A stretch of 64,000 nt of DNA from FEN-299 sp963727765 (GTDB lineage: Bacteria > Acidobacteriota > Vicinamibacteria > Vicinamibacterales > Fen-181), in contig CAVSGZ010000013.1 of NCBI GenBank assembly GCA_963727765.1, positions 1-64,000 of the forward strand. The letters run 5' to 3'. The notes beneath the pieces are model-generated. The model was not told where the DNA came from, made no database searches, and saw nothing but the letters and a program-made list of their open reading frames with translations. How positions within the stretch are numbered: the first letter of the stretch is position 1; each line of letters opens with the position of its first letter. The translations under genes and the position numbers were made by a program. Below are positions 7,939 to 16,388 of this stretch, one piece after another.

Positions 7939-9069
7939 ATGGGCGACGACATCTCACGGGCCGTGCTCTCGCGCGACGAGGTCGTGCGCTACCTGCAGGG
8001 CGCTCACGGCGAACATGCCGACGAGGCCCGCGAGCGGGTCTACGCCTACCTCGAGGAACTGCGGACGACGCAGCGCTACATCCTCTACCGGGCGCTCAAG
8101 CACCCGCTCTACCCGATCCTGCGGAAGATCGACCGGCACGTCGAGCACGTCGAGCGCGCGGCCGCCGCGACGGCCGCCGGGCGGGTGATCTACGCGTCGG
8201 ACCACAAGAGCCACACCGACTACCTCCTCGAGCCGCTGGCGCTCGACGATCACGGCGTGCGGCCGCCGATCATCGCGGCCGGCATCAACCTGTTCGGCGG
8301 GCCGCTCGGCCTGCTGCACCGCCACGTCACCGGCGCGATCCCGATCCGGCGCAACACGAAGGACCCGGCCTACCTGATCACGCTCAAGGCGTACGTCGGC
8401 GAACTGCTCCGGTCGCACGACCTGCTCTTCTACATCGAAGGCGGGCGCAGCTACAGCGGGGAGCTGAAGACGCCGAAGACCGGCCTGATCCACGCGTCGA
8501 TGCAGGCGGGCATGGACGACCTGGTCATCCTGCCGATGGCCATCTCCTACGATCTCGTGCTCGAGGACCGGATCCTCGCCAGGCAGGGGGTGAAGCGGAG
8601 CCAGCGGCCGTTCACGCGCGAGCTGGCCGAGATGCTGCGCGACGCGGTCGGCTACCGGTCGCGGTCGTTCACGACGTTCGGCACGCCAATCCGCACGGCC
8701 GAGTACAACGCCGCGTCGCGGCGCGACGTGCTCGACCTCGCGCACCGGACGCGCGAGGCGATAGGCCTCCTCTACAAGGTGACGCCGACGGCGCTCGTGG
8801 CGTCGGCCATGCGGCCCTCGATCGAACGGCGGGATCTCGAGGCGCGGATCGACGCCCTGCTGGACCGGCTGCGCGAGCGCGGGGCGAACCTCGCGGTCGA
8901 GAGCGGGCGTGAGGCGGTGGCCGCCGCCCTGCGGCCGCTCGAGAAGCGCGGGATCATCGTCGCCGAGAGCGGCCGGGTCCGGGTTCGCAGTCGGACGCTG
9001 CTGCGCTACTACGCCCGAACGATCGGGCACCTGCTCGCGCCGCCGAAGATCCGGACAGCGGCGGAGTAA
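7939..9069 (+). CDS. PlsB-like glycerol-3-phosphate 1-acyltransferase domain protein
   Basis: A 376-residue acyltransferase of the PlsB/GPAT family. The catalytic HX4D box is HKSHTD (residues ~91-96), followed by the GPAT blocks GPLGLLHRHVTGAIPIRR and FYIEGGRSYSGELKTPKTG, the last matching the glycerol-phosphate-binding motif. Downstream come ILPMAISYD and a C-terminal helical region with a winged-helix-like tail. E. coli PlsB is over 800 residues, so this is a compact form. The gene starts 7 bases after the isocitrate dehydrogenase stop (GGGGA ribosome site between them), which implies co-transcription. It likely makes lysophosphatidate at the membrane, though the acyl donor is unknown. Confidence 0.8.
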   Translation: MGDDISRAVLSRDEVVRYLQGAHGEHADEARERVYAYLEELRTTQRYILYRALKHPLYPILRKIDRHVEHVERAAAATAAGRVIYASDHKSHTDYLLEPLALDDHGVRPPIIAAGINLFGGPLGLLHRHVTGAIPIRRNTKDPAYLITLKAYVGELLRSHDLLFYIEGGRSYSGELKTPKTGLIHASMQAGMDDLVILPMAISYDLVLEDRILARQGVKRSQRPFTRELAEMLRDAVGYRSRSFTTFGTPIRTAEYNAASRRDVLDLAHRTREAIGLLYKVTPTALVASAMRPSIERRDLEARIDALLDRLRERGANLAVESGREAVAAALRPLEKRGIIVAESGRVRVRSRTLLRYYARTIGHLLAPPKIRTAAE

Positions 9070-9095
9070 TCGGAACTGACGATTGTCAATCCGCG
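9070..9095. repeat. TCGGAACTGACG palindromic repeat in a convergent junction
   Basis: TCGGAACTGACGATTGTCAATCCG nearly fills the 26-bp gap between two converging stop codons (9069 and 9096), exactly as the related element does at 3998-4024. The arms are imperfect and there is no T-run. Confidence 0.55.
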
Positions 9096-10466
9096 TTATC
9101 CGAGGATCGATTTCGCCAGCGCCAGCGCCTCCTCCACGGAGTTGATCTCGCCGTCCAGCTGGCGCTCGTAAACCTGCTTCAAGATCGCGCCGATCTGGGG
9201 CCCAGGTGTGAGGCCCAGCGCCAGCAGGTGGCGGCCGAGGAGCAGCGGCTTTGGCGCCTCGTGCTCGACGCCGAGGGCCCGCGCCCGCTCGACGAACCAC
9301 GTCATCGCGCTGCAGTCGAACGATCCCGCGCGGCCCACGCAGTCGGCCTCGGCCAGCCGCGCGAGCAGCTCCAGGTCCACCTTCTGTGCCAGCCTGCGGA
9401 ACGCTCCGTCGCCCACCTGGTCGCGCACCTTGTACCAGGCGCCGGGCTTGAGGTGGTGCGCCGTCAGCCCGAACACCTGCGTGCGAACGTCCACCCCGTC
9501 GATGGCGTGCACGTTGAGCCGGTCGAGCAGCGCGCGGGCAGGCTCGACACCCGCCTCCTCGTGGTTGTACGAGCGGATCCGCCCGTCGAAGAAGGCCGTC
9601 GTCACCGGCTTGCCGAAATCGTGGCAGACCGCGCCCAGCATCACCGCGATCTTCGCCCACCGCGGAAGGCCGTCGATGCGCGCGCGCGCGTGGTCGATGA
9701 CCATCAGCGTATGCACCCACACGTCGCCCTCGGGATGCCAGTCCGGCTCCTGCTCGCAGCCGATGAGCGCCGCCATCTCGGGCAGCAGCGACGTCACGAC
9801 TCCTGCCTCGCGGGCGAACTGGAAACCCAGCGACGGGCGGGCGGGCAGCAGGAGCAGCTTCTCGAACTCGCCCCAGATCCGCTCCGGGGGAAGATCGTCG
9901 AGCGCGATCGTCCGGCAGACCGCCATCGTGCCCGGATCGACGGTCAACTCGAAGCGGGCCGCGAGCTGCATCGCGCGAAGCACGCGCAGGCTGTCGTCGG
10001 CGAAGGTGGCGGGGTCCACGAGGCGAAGCCGCCGCGCGTCAAGATCCGCGCGGCCGCCGCAGGGGTCGAGATACGCTCCGGTCAGCGGATCGAACGAGAT
10101 CGCGTTGATCGTGAAGTCGCGGCGGCGCGCCGCGTCATCCACCGACATGGCGGGGTCGCCTTCGACGACGAACCCGCGGTGGCCCCGTCCGACCTTGGAC
10201 TCGCGGCGGGGCAGAGACACGTCGATGGGGCCGAGCTTGTAGACGGTGAAGCTCTCACCGATCGTCTCGACCCGCCCGAAGCGCTCGAGCAGCGCCCGCA
10301 GGTCCGCCGCCGGGATGCCAAAGACCTCGAGATCGATGTCCTTCGAGCTCAGGCCGAGCAGCCGGTCGCGTACCCAGCCGCCGACGATGAGCGCGCGGCC
10401 TCCGGCGTCACGGACGGCGGCCGCGATCTCGCGGGCGCGGTCGAAGTCGGCCTCGGGGGTGGACAT
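9096..10466 (-). CDS. CCA-adding/poly(A) polymerase-family nucleotidyltransferase with HD domain
   Basis: A 456-residue class II nucleotidyltransferase. The head has ALIVGGWVRDRLLGLSSKDIDLEVFG with the metal-binding DID triad, the neck contains DPCGGRADLDARRLRLVD and SLRVLRAMQLAARF, and a C-terminal HD domain carries VCHDFGKP plus NHEEAG. This is the layout of the HD-containing tRNA CCA-adding enzymes, which repair and build tRNA 3' ends. The ATG at 10466 is used because the protein from there begins as the family does (MSTPEADFDRAREI). A longer frame upstream gives arginine/serine-rich sequence. No strong ribosome site is visible. A weak -10 (TACCAT) lies 7 bases upstream. Confidence 0.85.
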   Translation of the reverse strand: MSTPEADFDRAREIAAAVRDAGGRALIVGGWVRDRLLGLSSKDIDLEVFGIPAADLRALLERFGRVETIGESFTVYKLGPIDVSLPRRESKVGRGHRGFVVEGDPAMSVDDAARRRDFTINAISFDPLTGAYLDPCGGRADLDARRLRLVDPATFADDSLRVLRAMQLAARFELTVDPGTMAVCRTIALDDLPPERIWGEFEKLLLLPARPSLGFQFAREAGVVTSLLPEMAALIGCEQEPDWHPEGDVWVHTLMVIDHARARIDGLPRWAKIAVMLGAVCHDFGKPVTTAFFDGRIRSYNHEEAGVEPARALLDRLNVHAIDGVDVRTQVFGLTAHHLKPGAWYKVRDQVGDGAFRRLAQKVDLELLARLAEADCVGRAGSFDCSAMTWFVERARALGVEHEAPKPLLLGRHLLALGLTPGPQIGAILKQVYERQLDGEINSVEEALALAKSILG

Positions 10467-10530
10467 CGGGGGGATGGTAACACCGGCGAGCAGTCTCGCC
10501 AGATCCGTACTTCGCAAGATCGCACGATCG

Positions 10531-11523
10531 CTAGATCGCAAGATCGTCGCCGAGGTATTCCATGAAGGCCCGCGGCTCCACGTTCCCGCCGCTGATGACC
10601 GCCACCACCGGGCCGCGCCCCTCGAGGCGTCCGGCGGCCGCGTCGGCCAGCACGGCCGCCACGGTGATCGCGCCGCTCGGCTCGGCCACGAGCTTCGCCT
10701 CGCGGAAGATCCACCGCAGCGCGGCCACGATCGCCCGGTCGTCGATCGTCACGATCCGGTCGACGAATGCCCGCACGTGACGAAAGGTGACGTCGCCGGG
10801 CCGCACGGCCAGCAGCCCGTCGGCGATCCCCGGCGTCATCGGGATGGTCACCGGCTCCCCGGCGGCGAGCGACGCCGTCATCCGCGCGGTGCCGACCGGC
10901 TCGACCCCCACCACCTGCACCAACGGCCGACTGCGCTTGATCGCGGTGGCGATGCCCGAGATGAGGCCGCCGCCGCCGATCTGCACGTACACGGTGGCCA
11001 CGTCGGGGCACTGCTCGAGGATCTCGAGGCCGGCGGTGCCCTGCCCCGCCACCGTGTGCGGGTGGTCGAACGGCGGCACGATCGTCATCCCGCGACGCGC
11101 CGCTTCCGCCTCGCCTCTCGCCTTCCGCTCGAGCGTGGTCGTCCCCTCGAAGAGCACCTCGGCGCCCAGCGCCCGCGCTCCCTCCACCTTCACGGCCGGC
11201 GCGGTCGTCGGCATCACGATGACCGCCGGGACACCCAGACGCCGCGCCGTGATCGCCGTGGCGAGCCCGTGGTTGCCCGACGAATAGGTGAGCAGCCCCG
11301 CGCGCCGCGCCGACTCGGGCAGGTTCGACGCCATGTTGAACGCGCCGCGGATCTTGAACGCCCCTCCAACCTGCAGGTTCTCGCACTTGAGCAGGAGCGG
11401 CGCCGCGTCGGCCGCGCCCCACGCGGGCAGCTCGCGAACCTCCACCAGCGGCGTGACGCGGGCCACGCCGGCGATCCTCGCGGCCGCCGCACGAATGTCG
11501 TCGAGGGAGACCAGGTCAGTCAT
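10531..11523 (-). CDS. PLP-dependent threonine/serine dehydratase
   Basis: A 330-residue fold-type II PLP enzyme. The Schiff-base lysine lies in LQVGGAFKIRGAFN, the substrate loop is SSGNHGLATA, and the phosphate-binding glycine loop is IGGGGLISGIA. There is no C-terminal ACT regulatory domain, which fits a catabolic threonine/serine ammonia-lyase or a serine racemase rather than biosynthetic IlvA. It lies 6 bases downstream of the epimerase-like gene on the same strand and 64 bases before the CCA-type gene. The stretch around its stop codon is unusually repetitive (GATCGCAAGATCG-type copies, 10515-10548). Confidence 0.85.
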   Translation of the reverse strand: MTDLVSLDDIRAAAARIAGVARVTPLVEVRELPAWGAADAAPLLLKCENLQVGGAFKIRGAFNMASNLPESARRAGLLTYSSGNHGLATAITARRLGVPAVIVMPTTAPAVKVEGARALGAEVLFEGTTTLERKARGEAEAARRGMTIVPPFDHPHTVAGQGTAGLEILEQCPDVATVYVQIGGGGLISGIATAIKRSRPLVQVVGVEPVGTARMTASLAAGEPVTIPMTPGIADGLLAVRPGDVTFRHVRAFVDRIVTIDDRAIVAALRWIFREAKLVAEPSGAITVAAVLADAAAGRLEGRGPVVAVISGGNVEPRAFMEYLGDDLAI

Positions 11524-11529
11524 CGCCGG

Positions 11530-12459
11530 TCATCCGACGTCGCCGTTCTCGCCGTTCAGCCTCGACGCCGCCCGCCACTCGTCGAAGAGCCGGGCCGCGT
11601 TCCCCGCAATCGACCGCACCGCCGGCGCCCAGCCGATTGCGCGCGCGTGCGGGCTCCGCACCACCTGGTCGAGCGCGAGCGCCAGCGCGTAGGGCCCCAT
11701 CTTCTTCTGCGCCTCGTTCAGCGGCATGCGGCGCACGTCGGGCGGCGTCGGCGCGTGCGCGGCGATCGCCTCGACGATGTCGTTCACCCGCTCGTCGGTC
11801 TCGTCGGTCGCGTGGAAGATCCCCGACGCCTCGCTGCGCAGCGCGAGGCGCAGGTAGAGGTCCGCCAGGTCGCGGTCGTAGACGGCCGGCCAGCGGTTCT
11901 CGCCGGTGCCGACGATGCGGATGAGCCCGTTGGCGGCATCGCGGAAGATGTCGCCCACGATCCCGCGCGAGCCGCCGAACACGATGCCTGGCCTGACGAC
12001 GGCCGTCCGAAGGCCGCCGCCAGCCGCCGACAGCACGGCCTGCTCGTGCGCGGGCCGGAAGGTCACGATGGACGCCGGATTCACCGCGGCGTCCTCGGCC
12101 GCCGGCGCCGCCGTCGCCCCGAGCACCCAGATCCCCGACGTGTAGATCAGCAGCCGGGCCCGGCCCGCTTCGCCGGCACGAGCGGCGTCGACGAGCGTGT
12201 CGATCGCCACCCTGTCGGCCTCGGCTCCGCGCGTCCCGTCGAACCCCGCGTGGATGAAGACGTCGTGTCCGTCGGCCTCCGCGCGGTACGAGGCCGGATC
12301 GAGAAGGTCGCCGCAGACAGGCGCTCCACCTCGCGCGGCCACCTTCGCCGCATTCTCGGAATGACGGACCAGACCCGTCACCTCGTGCCCGGCCCGCACG
12401 AACGCATCAAGCACGGCCGATCCGATATACCCGCTGGCTCCGGTCAAGAAAATCCGCAT
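11530..12459 (-). CDS. NAD-dependent epimerase/dehydratase-family protein (atypical SDR)
   Basis: 309 residues, beginning MRIFLTGASGYIGSAVLDAFVRAGHEV, the Rossmann GxxGxxG of extended/atypical SDRs. Asp-rich GDLLDP and the FIHAGFDG segment follow. The usual YxxxK catalytic pair is not obvious: the corresponding region reads AHEQAVLSAAGGGLRTAVVRPGIVFGG, which has HExA but no clear Tyr-Lys. It may therefore be an NAD-binding regulator or a reductase with altered chemistry. It is the first gene of a possible pair with the threonine dehydratase gene (7-base spacing) and is divergent from the acyl-CoA synthetase fusion gene. Confidence 0.75.
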   Translation of the reverse strand: MRIFLTGASGYIGSAVLDAFVRAGHEVTGLVRHSENAAKVAARGGAPVCGDLLDPASYRAEADGHDVFIHAGFDGTRGAEADRVAIDTLVDAARAGEAGRARLLIYTSGIWVLGATAAPAAEDAAVNPASIVTFRPAHEQAVLSAAGGGLRTAVVRPGIVFGGSRGIVGDIFRDAANGLIRIVGTGENRWPAVYDRDLADLYLRLALRSEASGIFHATDETDERVNDIVEAIAAHAPTPPDVRRMPLNEAQKKMGPYALALALDQVVRSPHARAIGWAPAVRSIAGNAARLFDEWRAASRLNGENGDVG

Positions 12460-12533
12460 GAACTCCCACCCCCGTCACTGTCCCCGTCTCGACCCGACCA
12501 TTCTATATGAGAGCCCTCTGCCAGGCGGCGGCG

Positions 12534-12539
12534 TAGAAT
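12534..12539 (+). promoter_or_regulatory. TAGAAT -10 box, leaderless start for the acyl-CoA synthetase fusion gene
   Basis: TAGAAT ends 6 bases before the ATG at 12546, and no Shine-Dalgarno sequence lies between, so transcription would begin at or next to the start codon. No convincing -35 box is visible. Confidence 0.6.
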
Positions 12540-12545
12540 CCCTTC

Positions 12546-15098
12546 ATGCCCCGCAATACGCTCGTTGACGTGTTCGAGGATCTCGGCTCGACGGCCGGAG
12601 AGTTCCTCGTCCACGACGACGGGCTGCGGACGAGACGGTATCGGTACGACGAGGTCGCGGCGGCGGCGCGGGGGTTCTCGGGCCGGCTGCACGAGGCGGG
12701 GCTGCGCAAGGGGGATGCCGTCCTCATCTGGGCCGAGAACCGCCCCGAGTGGATTGCCGCGTTCTGGGGTTGCGTGATCGCGGGAGCCGTCGTCGTCCCG
12801 ATCGACTATCGGTCCTCGCTCGACTTCGCGCGGCGTGTCGCCGCCATCGTCGGCGCCCGCGTCGCGCTGGTGGGAGACGACGTGTCGGCGGTGGATGCCG
12901 CCGAGGCGCAGGCGGACGATCTGATCGGCGGGATGGAGACCTGGCGCCTCTCCCGCCTCGACTGGCAGGATCGCCGGGTCGCTCCGGCCGTTGCCGTCTC
13001 TCCGGACGACGTGGCCGAGATCATCTTCACGTCGGGCGCGACGGCCGCTCCCAAGGGCGTCATCATCACCCACCGCAACGTGCTGGCGAACACCGTCCCC
13101 GTCGAGCGCGAGATCGCGAAGTACCGACGATGGGGCCGGCCGTTCTTTCCGCTGCGGTTCCTGAACCTGCTGCCGCTCAGCCACATGTTCGGCCAGGCGA
13201 TGGCCACCTTCATCCCGCCGATGCTGCCGGGCACGGTCGTCTTCATGCGCGGCTACAACCCGGCCGAAATCGTGGCCCAGGTGAAGAAGCGCCGCGTCTC
13301 GGTGCTGGTCTCGGTGCCGAAGATCCTCGACGTGCTGGCGCAGCACGTGCGGCGCGCGAACCCCGAGACCGCGGACGTGACGAGGCTCGAGGCTCACGTC
13401 ATGCGTCGCTGGTGGCGCTACCGGGCCGTTCACCGCGCGTTCGGGATGAAGTTCTGGAGCTTCGTCGTCGGCGCGGCGCCGCTCGATTCGGCGATCGAGG
13501 AGTTCTGGTCGTCGCTCGGGTTCCTCGTCATCCAGGGCTACGGCCTCACCGAAACGGCGCCAATCGTCAGCGTGAACCATCCGTTCGCCGCCCGGCGCGG
13601 CTCGGTGGGCAAGGCGATCCCGGGGATCGACGTGCGCATCGCGCCCGACGGCGAGATCCTGGTGAAGGGAGACAACGTCACGCGCGGGTACTTCGGCGCC
13701 GAGCGCGAGACCGCCGATGCGTTCGAGGATGGGTGGCTGCGCACCGGCGACATCGGGGAGGTCGATGCCGAGGGGCGCCTGTTCATCAGGGGCCGCAAGA
13801 AGGAGATGATCGTCACGCCCGAGGGGCTGAACGTGTTCCCCGAGGACGTCGAGCGCGTCGTCAATGCGCAGCCCGGGGTGATCGACTCGGCGGTGGTGGG
13901 CGTGGCGCGCGACGGCGAAGAGCGCGTCCACGCGGTGGTCGTCGTCGAGCCGGGCACCGAGACGGACGCGGTCCGCCGCACGGCGAACGCGGCGCTCGCC
14001 GACCATCAGCGCATCCGAGACATCTCGGTCTGGCCCGGCAGCGAGCTGCCGCGCACCGAGGGGACGGGCAAGCTCAGGCGGCGCGAGGTCAGGCAGTGGG
14101 TCGAGACGGGGACGGTGGCCCGCGCCGCCGCGGCCACGGGACCGTCCCTGGAGGCGCTGCTCGCACGCTACGTGGGCAGCCGAGAGGTTCGGCCGGAGAC
14201 GACGATCGAGGAGCTGGGGCTCAGCTCGCTCGAACGCGTCGAACTGCTGGCCGCGATCGAGGAGCGGCTCGACTCGAGCGTGGACGAGAACCGATTTGCC
14301 GAGGCGCGAACCGTGGGCGACGTTCTGGCCTTGCTGGCTCCGGCGGGGCGCGCGCCGGCGGCCGCGGGCGTTTCACTGGCACCGGCGGTGGACGCGCACG
14401 CGACGGCTCGACCATGGACGATGCCGACCTGGAGTCGTGGCCGGGTGATCTCGGCGGTGCGGCGCGTGAGCCAGGCCGCGCTGCTGCTGCCGCTCACGCG
14501 GCTGTTCGCCTGGATCCGGGTGGAGGGGCGGGAGCGGCTGGCCGGCCTCGACGAGCCGGTGATCTTCGCCGCCAACCACCAGAGCCACATGGACACGCCC
14601 GCGATCCTCGCCGCGCTGCCCGGACGGCTGCGTGCGCGGGTCGCGGTGGCGATGTCGAAGGAGTACTTCGACGCGCACTTCCACTCCGCCGGCCACACGC
14701 GACGCGAGCGCCTGGCCAGCGGCGGTCTTTACTACGTCGCCGCCGGCTTCTTTGGCGCGTTCCCGCTGCCGCAGCGCGAAGCCGGCGCGCGCCAGAGCCT
14801 GCGCTACATCGGCGACCTGGTCAGCGAGCGCTGGTCCGTGCTGATCTTCCCGGAGGGCGAGCGGACCGAGACCGGGCAGATTGGCGTCTTCCGACCGGGG
14901 GTGGGCATGATCGGCTCGCGGCTCAGCGTGCGGGTCGTGCCCGTCCGGCTCGAGGGGCTCGACCGCGTGCTTCACAAGTCGTGGAAGATGGCGCGGCCCG
15001 GCCGCGTGAGGGTGGCGTTCGGCGAGCCGATGACGCTCGACGGGGACGACTACGCGGCGCTGGCCGAGCGCGTGGAGTCGGCGGTGCGGGCGCTGTGA
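12546..15098 (+). CDS. Acyl-CoA/acyl-ACP synthetase - acyl carrier - PlsC acyltransferase fusion
   Basis: An 850-residue three-part protein. Residues 1-530 are an AMP-binding enzyme: P-loop TSGATAAPKG (~162-171), YGLTETAP (~331), GWLRTGDIG, and the C-terminal lysine in GTGKLRR. Residues ~535-600 form a small carrier-like domain with LGLSSLERVE, whose second Ser stands where phosphopantetheine attaches. Residues ~640-850 are a PlsC-type 1-acylglycerol-3-phosphate acyltransferase with NHQSHMD (~677) and FPEGERTETG (~768). The whole could activate a fatty acid, hold it on its own carrier and pass it to lysophosphatidate. E. coli Aas has the opposite order and no carrier. The protein starts leaderless at 12546. 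The order and linkage are read directly from sequence; the channelling idea is inference. Confidence 0.88.
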   Translation: MPRNTLVDVFEDLGSTAGEFLVHDDGLRTRRYRYDEVAAAARGFSGRLHEAGLRKGDAVLIWAENRPEWIAAFWGCVIAGAVVVPIDYRSSLDFARRVAAIVGARVALVGDDVSAVDAAEAQADDLIGGMETWRLSRLDWQDRRVAPAVAVSPDDVAEIIFTSGATAAPKGVIITHRNVLANTVPVEREIAKYRRWGRPFFPLRFLNLLPLSHMFGQAMATFIPPMLPGTVVFMRGYNPAEIVAQVKKRRVSVLVSVPKILDVLAQHVRRANPETADVTRLEAHVMRRWWRYRAVHRAFGMKFWSFVVGAAPLDSAIEEFWSSLGFLVIQGYGLTETAPIVSVNHPFAARRGSVGKAIPGIDVRIAPDGEILVKGDNVTRGYFGAERETADAFEDGWLRTGDIGEVDAEGRLFIRGRKKEMIVTPEGLNVFPEDVERVVNAQPGVIDSAVVGVARDGEERVHAVVVVEPGTETDAVRRTANAALADHQRIRDISVWPGSELPRTEGTGKLRRREVRQWVETGTVARAAAATGPSLEALLARYVGSREVRPETTIEELGLSSLERVELLAAIEERLDSSVDENRFAEARTVGDVLALLAPAGRAPAAAGVSLAPAVDAHATARPWTMPTWSRGRVISAVRRVSQAALLLPLTRLFAWIRVEGRERLAGLDEPVIFAANHQSHMDTPAILAALPGRLRARVAVAMSKEYFDAHFHSAGHTRRERLASGGLYYVAAGFFGAFPLPQREAGARQSLRYIGDLVSERWSVLIFPEGERTETGQIGVFRPGVGMIGSRLSVRVVPVRLEGLDRVLHKSWKMARPGRVRVAFGEPMTLDGDDYAALAERVESAVRAL

Positions 15099-15172
15099 TC
15101 GGCGCGTCCGGCGGTCGGATTTCGCCGAACCCCGCCGATGTGGCACAATACTTGAAGGAGGGAACGTCGTCG

Positions 15173-15460
15173 GTGGAGGAAAAACGGCGCGAGGATGGTT
15201 CGTCGGGCGCTCCCGAGCCGGCTGCCGCCGCACCAGCGGTCGAGCCGCAAGCCCCTCTGTCGGCCGCTACTGAGCGATTCCGATCCTGCCGCTGGCGCAA
15301 GGCCCCTGAGAATGGGACTCCGATGTGCTGCGGCCATCGCGACGTCTTGCCGATGACCGGCGCCAACGGCTTCGACCCCGATGCCTGGTGCCCCGACTGC
15401 GGCTTCTACAAGCTGCGCCGCACACCGAAGAAGCGCGAGCGCTACGACTTCGGCTACTGA
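15173..15460 (+). CDS. Small cysteine-rich protein, possible zinc ribbon
   Basis: A 95-residue protein with a disordered Ala/Pro/Glu N-terminal half and a C-terminal part carrying CRWRKAPENG, MCCGH, CPDCGFYKLRRTPKKRERYDFGY. The CCGH...CPDC spacing suggests a single zinc site. The GTG at 15173 is preferred because GGAGGG at 15157-15162 is well placed. A GTG at 15095 overlapping the previous stop would add 26 residues but has no ribosome site. The very basic tail hints at nucleic acid contact. The function is unknown. Confidence 0.6.
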   Translation: MEEKRREDGSSGAPEPAAAAPAVEPQAPLSAATERFRSCRWRKAPENGTPMCCGHRDVLPMTGANGFDPDAWCPDCGFYKLRRTPKKRERYDFGY

Positions 15461-15475
15461 GCGGGCCCCGCTCTC

Positions 15476-16306
15476 CTATTCTCCGAACTCACTCGCCAGC
15501 TGAACCCATTCGCCGTCCGGGGCCAGTTCCCGGTAGCGCCGCCAGTGCGTCCTGGCCTGCTGCGAGCGCCCGAGCTTCTCGAGCGTCACCGCCAGGTAGA
15601 AGTGCGCCTCGGCGTAGTCGGCGTTGAGGCGCAGCGCCGCCTCGTACGCCGCGCGCGCGTCCTCGAGCCGGCCGAGGTCGTGGTGCACGTTGCCGAGGTT
15701 GAAGTGGGCCTCGAACACGTTGGCGTCGAATTCGATGGCGCGTTCGTAGAGCGCCTCCGCCTCGGGGAGGTGCTCCTGCGCGTAGTGGATGTTGGCGAGG
15801 TTGATCATCGCCGGGACGAGGCCGGGATCGATCTCGAGCGCCCGCCGGTAGGAGCGGGCCGCCGCCGCGGCTTTCCTCGGGTCGCCATCGTCGAGCGCCG
15901 ACGCGGCCCGGAAGTACTCCTCGGCCGAGTCGCTGTCGAGGGCTGAATGGGCGTGCCCGACCCCGGGCGGCCGCGCGAGCAGGATGACCTTGGCCGGCTC
16001 GGCTTCGAGCCGAAAGTCGAACGCGAGTTGCCCGTGGCGCGACGCCTGAAGCGACCGCAGCACGGCGCGAAACGGCGCCCCCCGCTCGAGTTCGGCATGC
16101 ACCTGCCTGATGACGCCAAGGTCGGCGAACGAGAAGCGGGGCTCACCACTCGCACGGGACGCCGAACCGATCAGGTTCCACTTTCTCAGGTAGCGGAGGT
16201 GATCCTCGCGCAGGCGCGGGTACCTCGCGAGCACGTCACGCACGGCGACGCCCTGCCCCACGGACGGGCCCGACGAGGGGTCGGTCGGGTGGGTATCCGC
16301 GCACAT
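15476..16306 (-). CDS. MerR-like helix-turn-helix plus TPR protein
   Basis: The 276-residue protein starts MCADTHPTDPSSG. Residues ~17-80 resemble a MerR-type winged helix (VLARYPRLREDHLRYLRKWNLI, then FSFADLGVIRQVHAELERG). After a linker, four or more tetratricopeptide repeats follow (EEYFRAASALDDG, SYRRALEIDPGLVPAMINLANIHY, YERAIEFDANVFEAHFNLGNVHH, YEAALRLNADYAEAHFYLAVTLEKLG). The start at 16306 is set by the promoter (-10 ends 7 bases before it), whereas upstream ATGs fall in or before that promoter. It is divergent from the glucokinase gene, 82 bases apart, so it may regulate it. DNA binding by a TPR-sensing protein is inference. Confidence 0.75.
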   Translation of the reverse strand: MCADTHPTDPSSGPSVGQGVAVRDVLARYPRLREDHLRYLRKWNLIGSASRASGEPRFSFADLGVIRQVHAELERGAPFRAVLRSLQASRHGQLAFDFRLEAEPAKVILLARPPGVGHAHSALDSDSAEEYFRAASALDDGDPRKAAAAARSYRRALEIDPGLVPAMINLANIHYAQEHLPEAEALYERAIEFDANVFEAHFNLGNVHHDLGRLEDARAAYEAALRLNADYAEAHFYLAVTLEKLGRSQQARTHWRRYRELAPDGEWVQLASEFGE

Positions 16307-16313
16307 GCCGGGT

Positions 16314-16342
16314 ACCATGCCGGAGCGCCCGCGGAAAGTCAA
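16314..16342 (-). promoter_or_regulatory. TTGACT-17-CATGGT promoter with leaderless start
   Basis: On the minus strand TTGACT (16342-16337) and CATGGT (16319-16314) are 17 bases apart, and the ATG at 16306 begins 8 bases after the -10 box. No ribosome-binding site fits, so the MerR/TPR messenger is probably leaderless. Confidence 0.65.
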
Positions 16343-16376
16343 CGCCGCAACGGTGGCCCCGCTGATGGGGCGCTGA

Positions 16377-16382
16377 TAGAAT
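16377..16382 (+). promoter_or_regulatory. TAGAAT -10 box, leaderless start for glucokinase
   Basis: TAGAAT ends exactly 6 bases before the ATG at 16389, with no Shine-Dalgarno sequence in the gap. There is no good -35 box. The divergent MerR/TPR promoter lies 35 bases away, so the two could share regulation. Confidence 0.6.
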
Positions 16383-16388
16383 CACCCG

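Noticed and set aside
4914..7952. Very long open frames on both strands through the transketolase and isocitrate dehydrogenase region
   Set aside because: They are an effect of high GC; only the parts with family motifs (4998-6863 minus and 6933-7931 plus) are real genes.
10515..10548. Repeats of GATCGCAAGATCG near the threonine dehydratase stop as an operator or attachment site
   Set aside because: Short, low-complexity and with no partner copy in the window; may be a simple local duplication.
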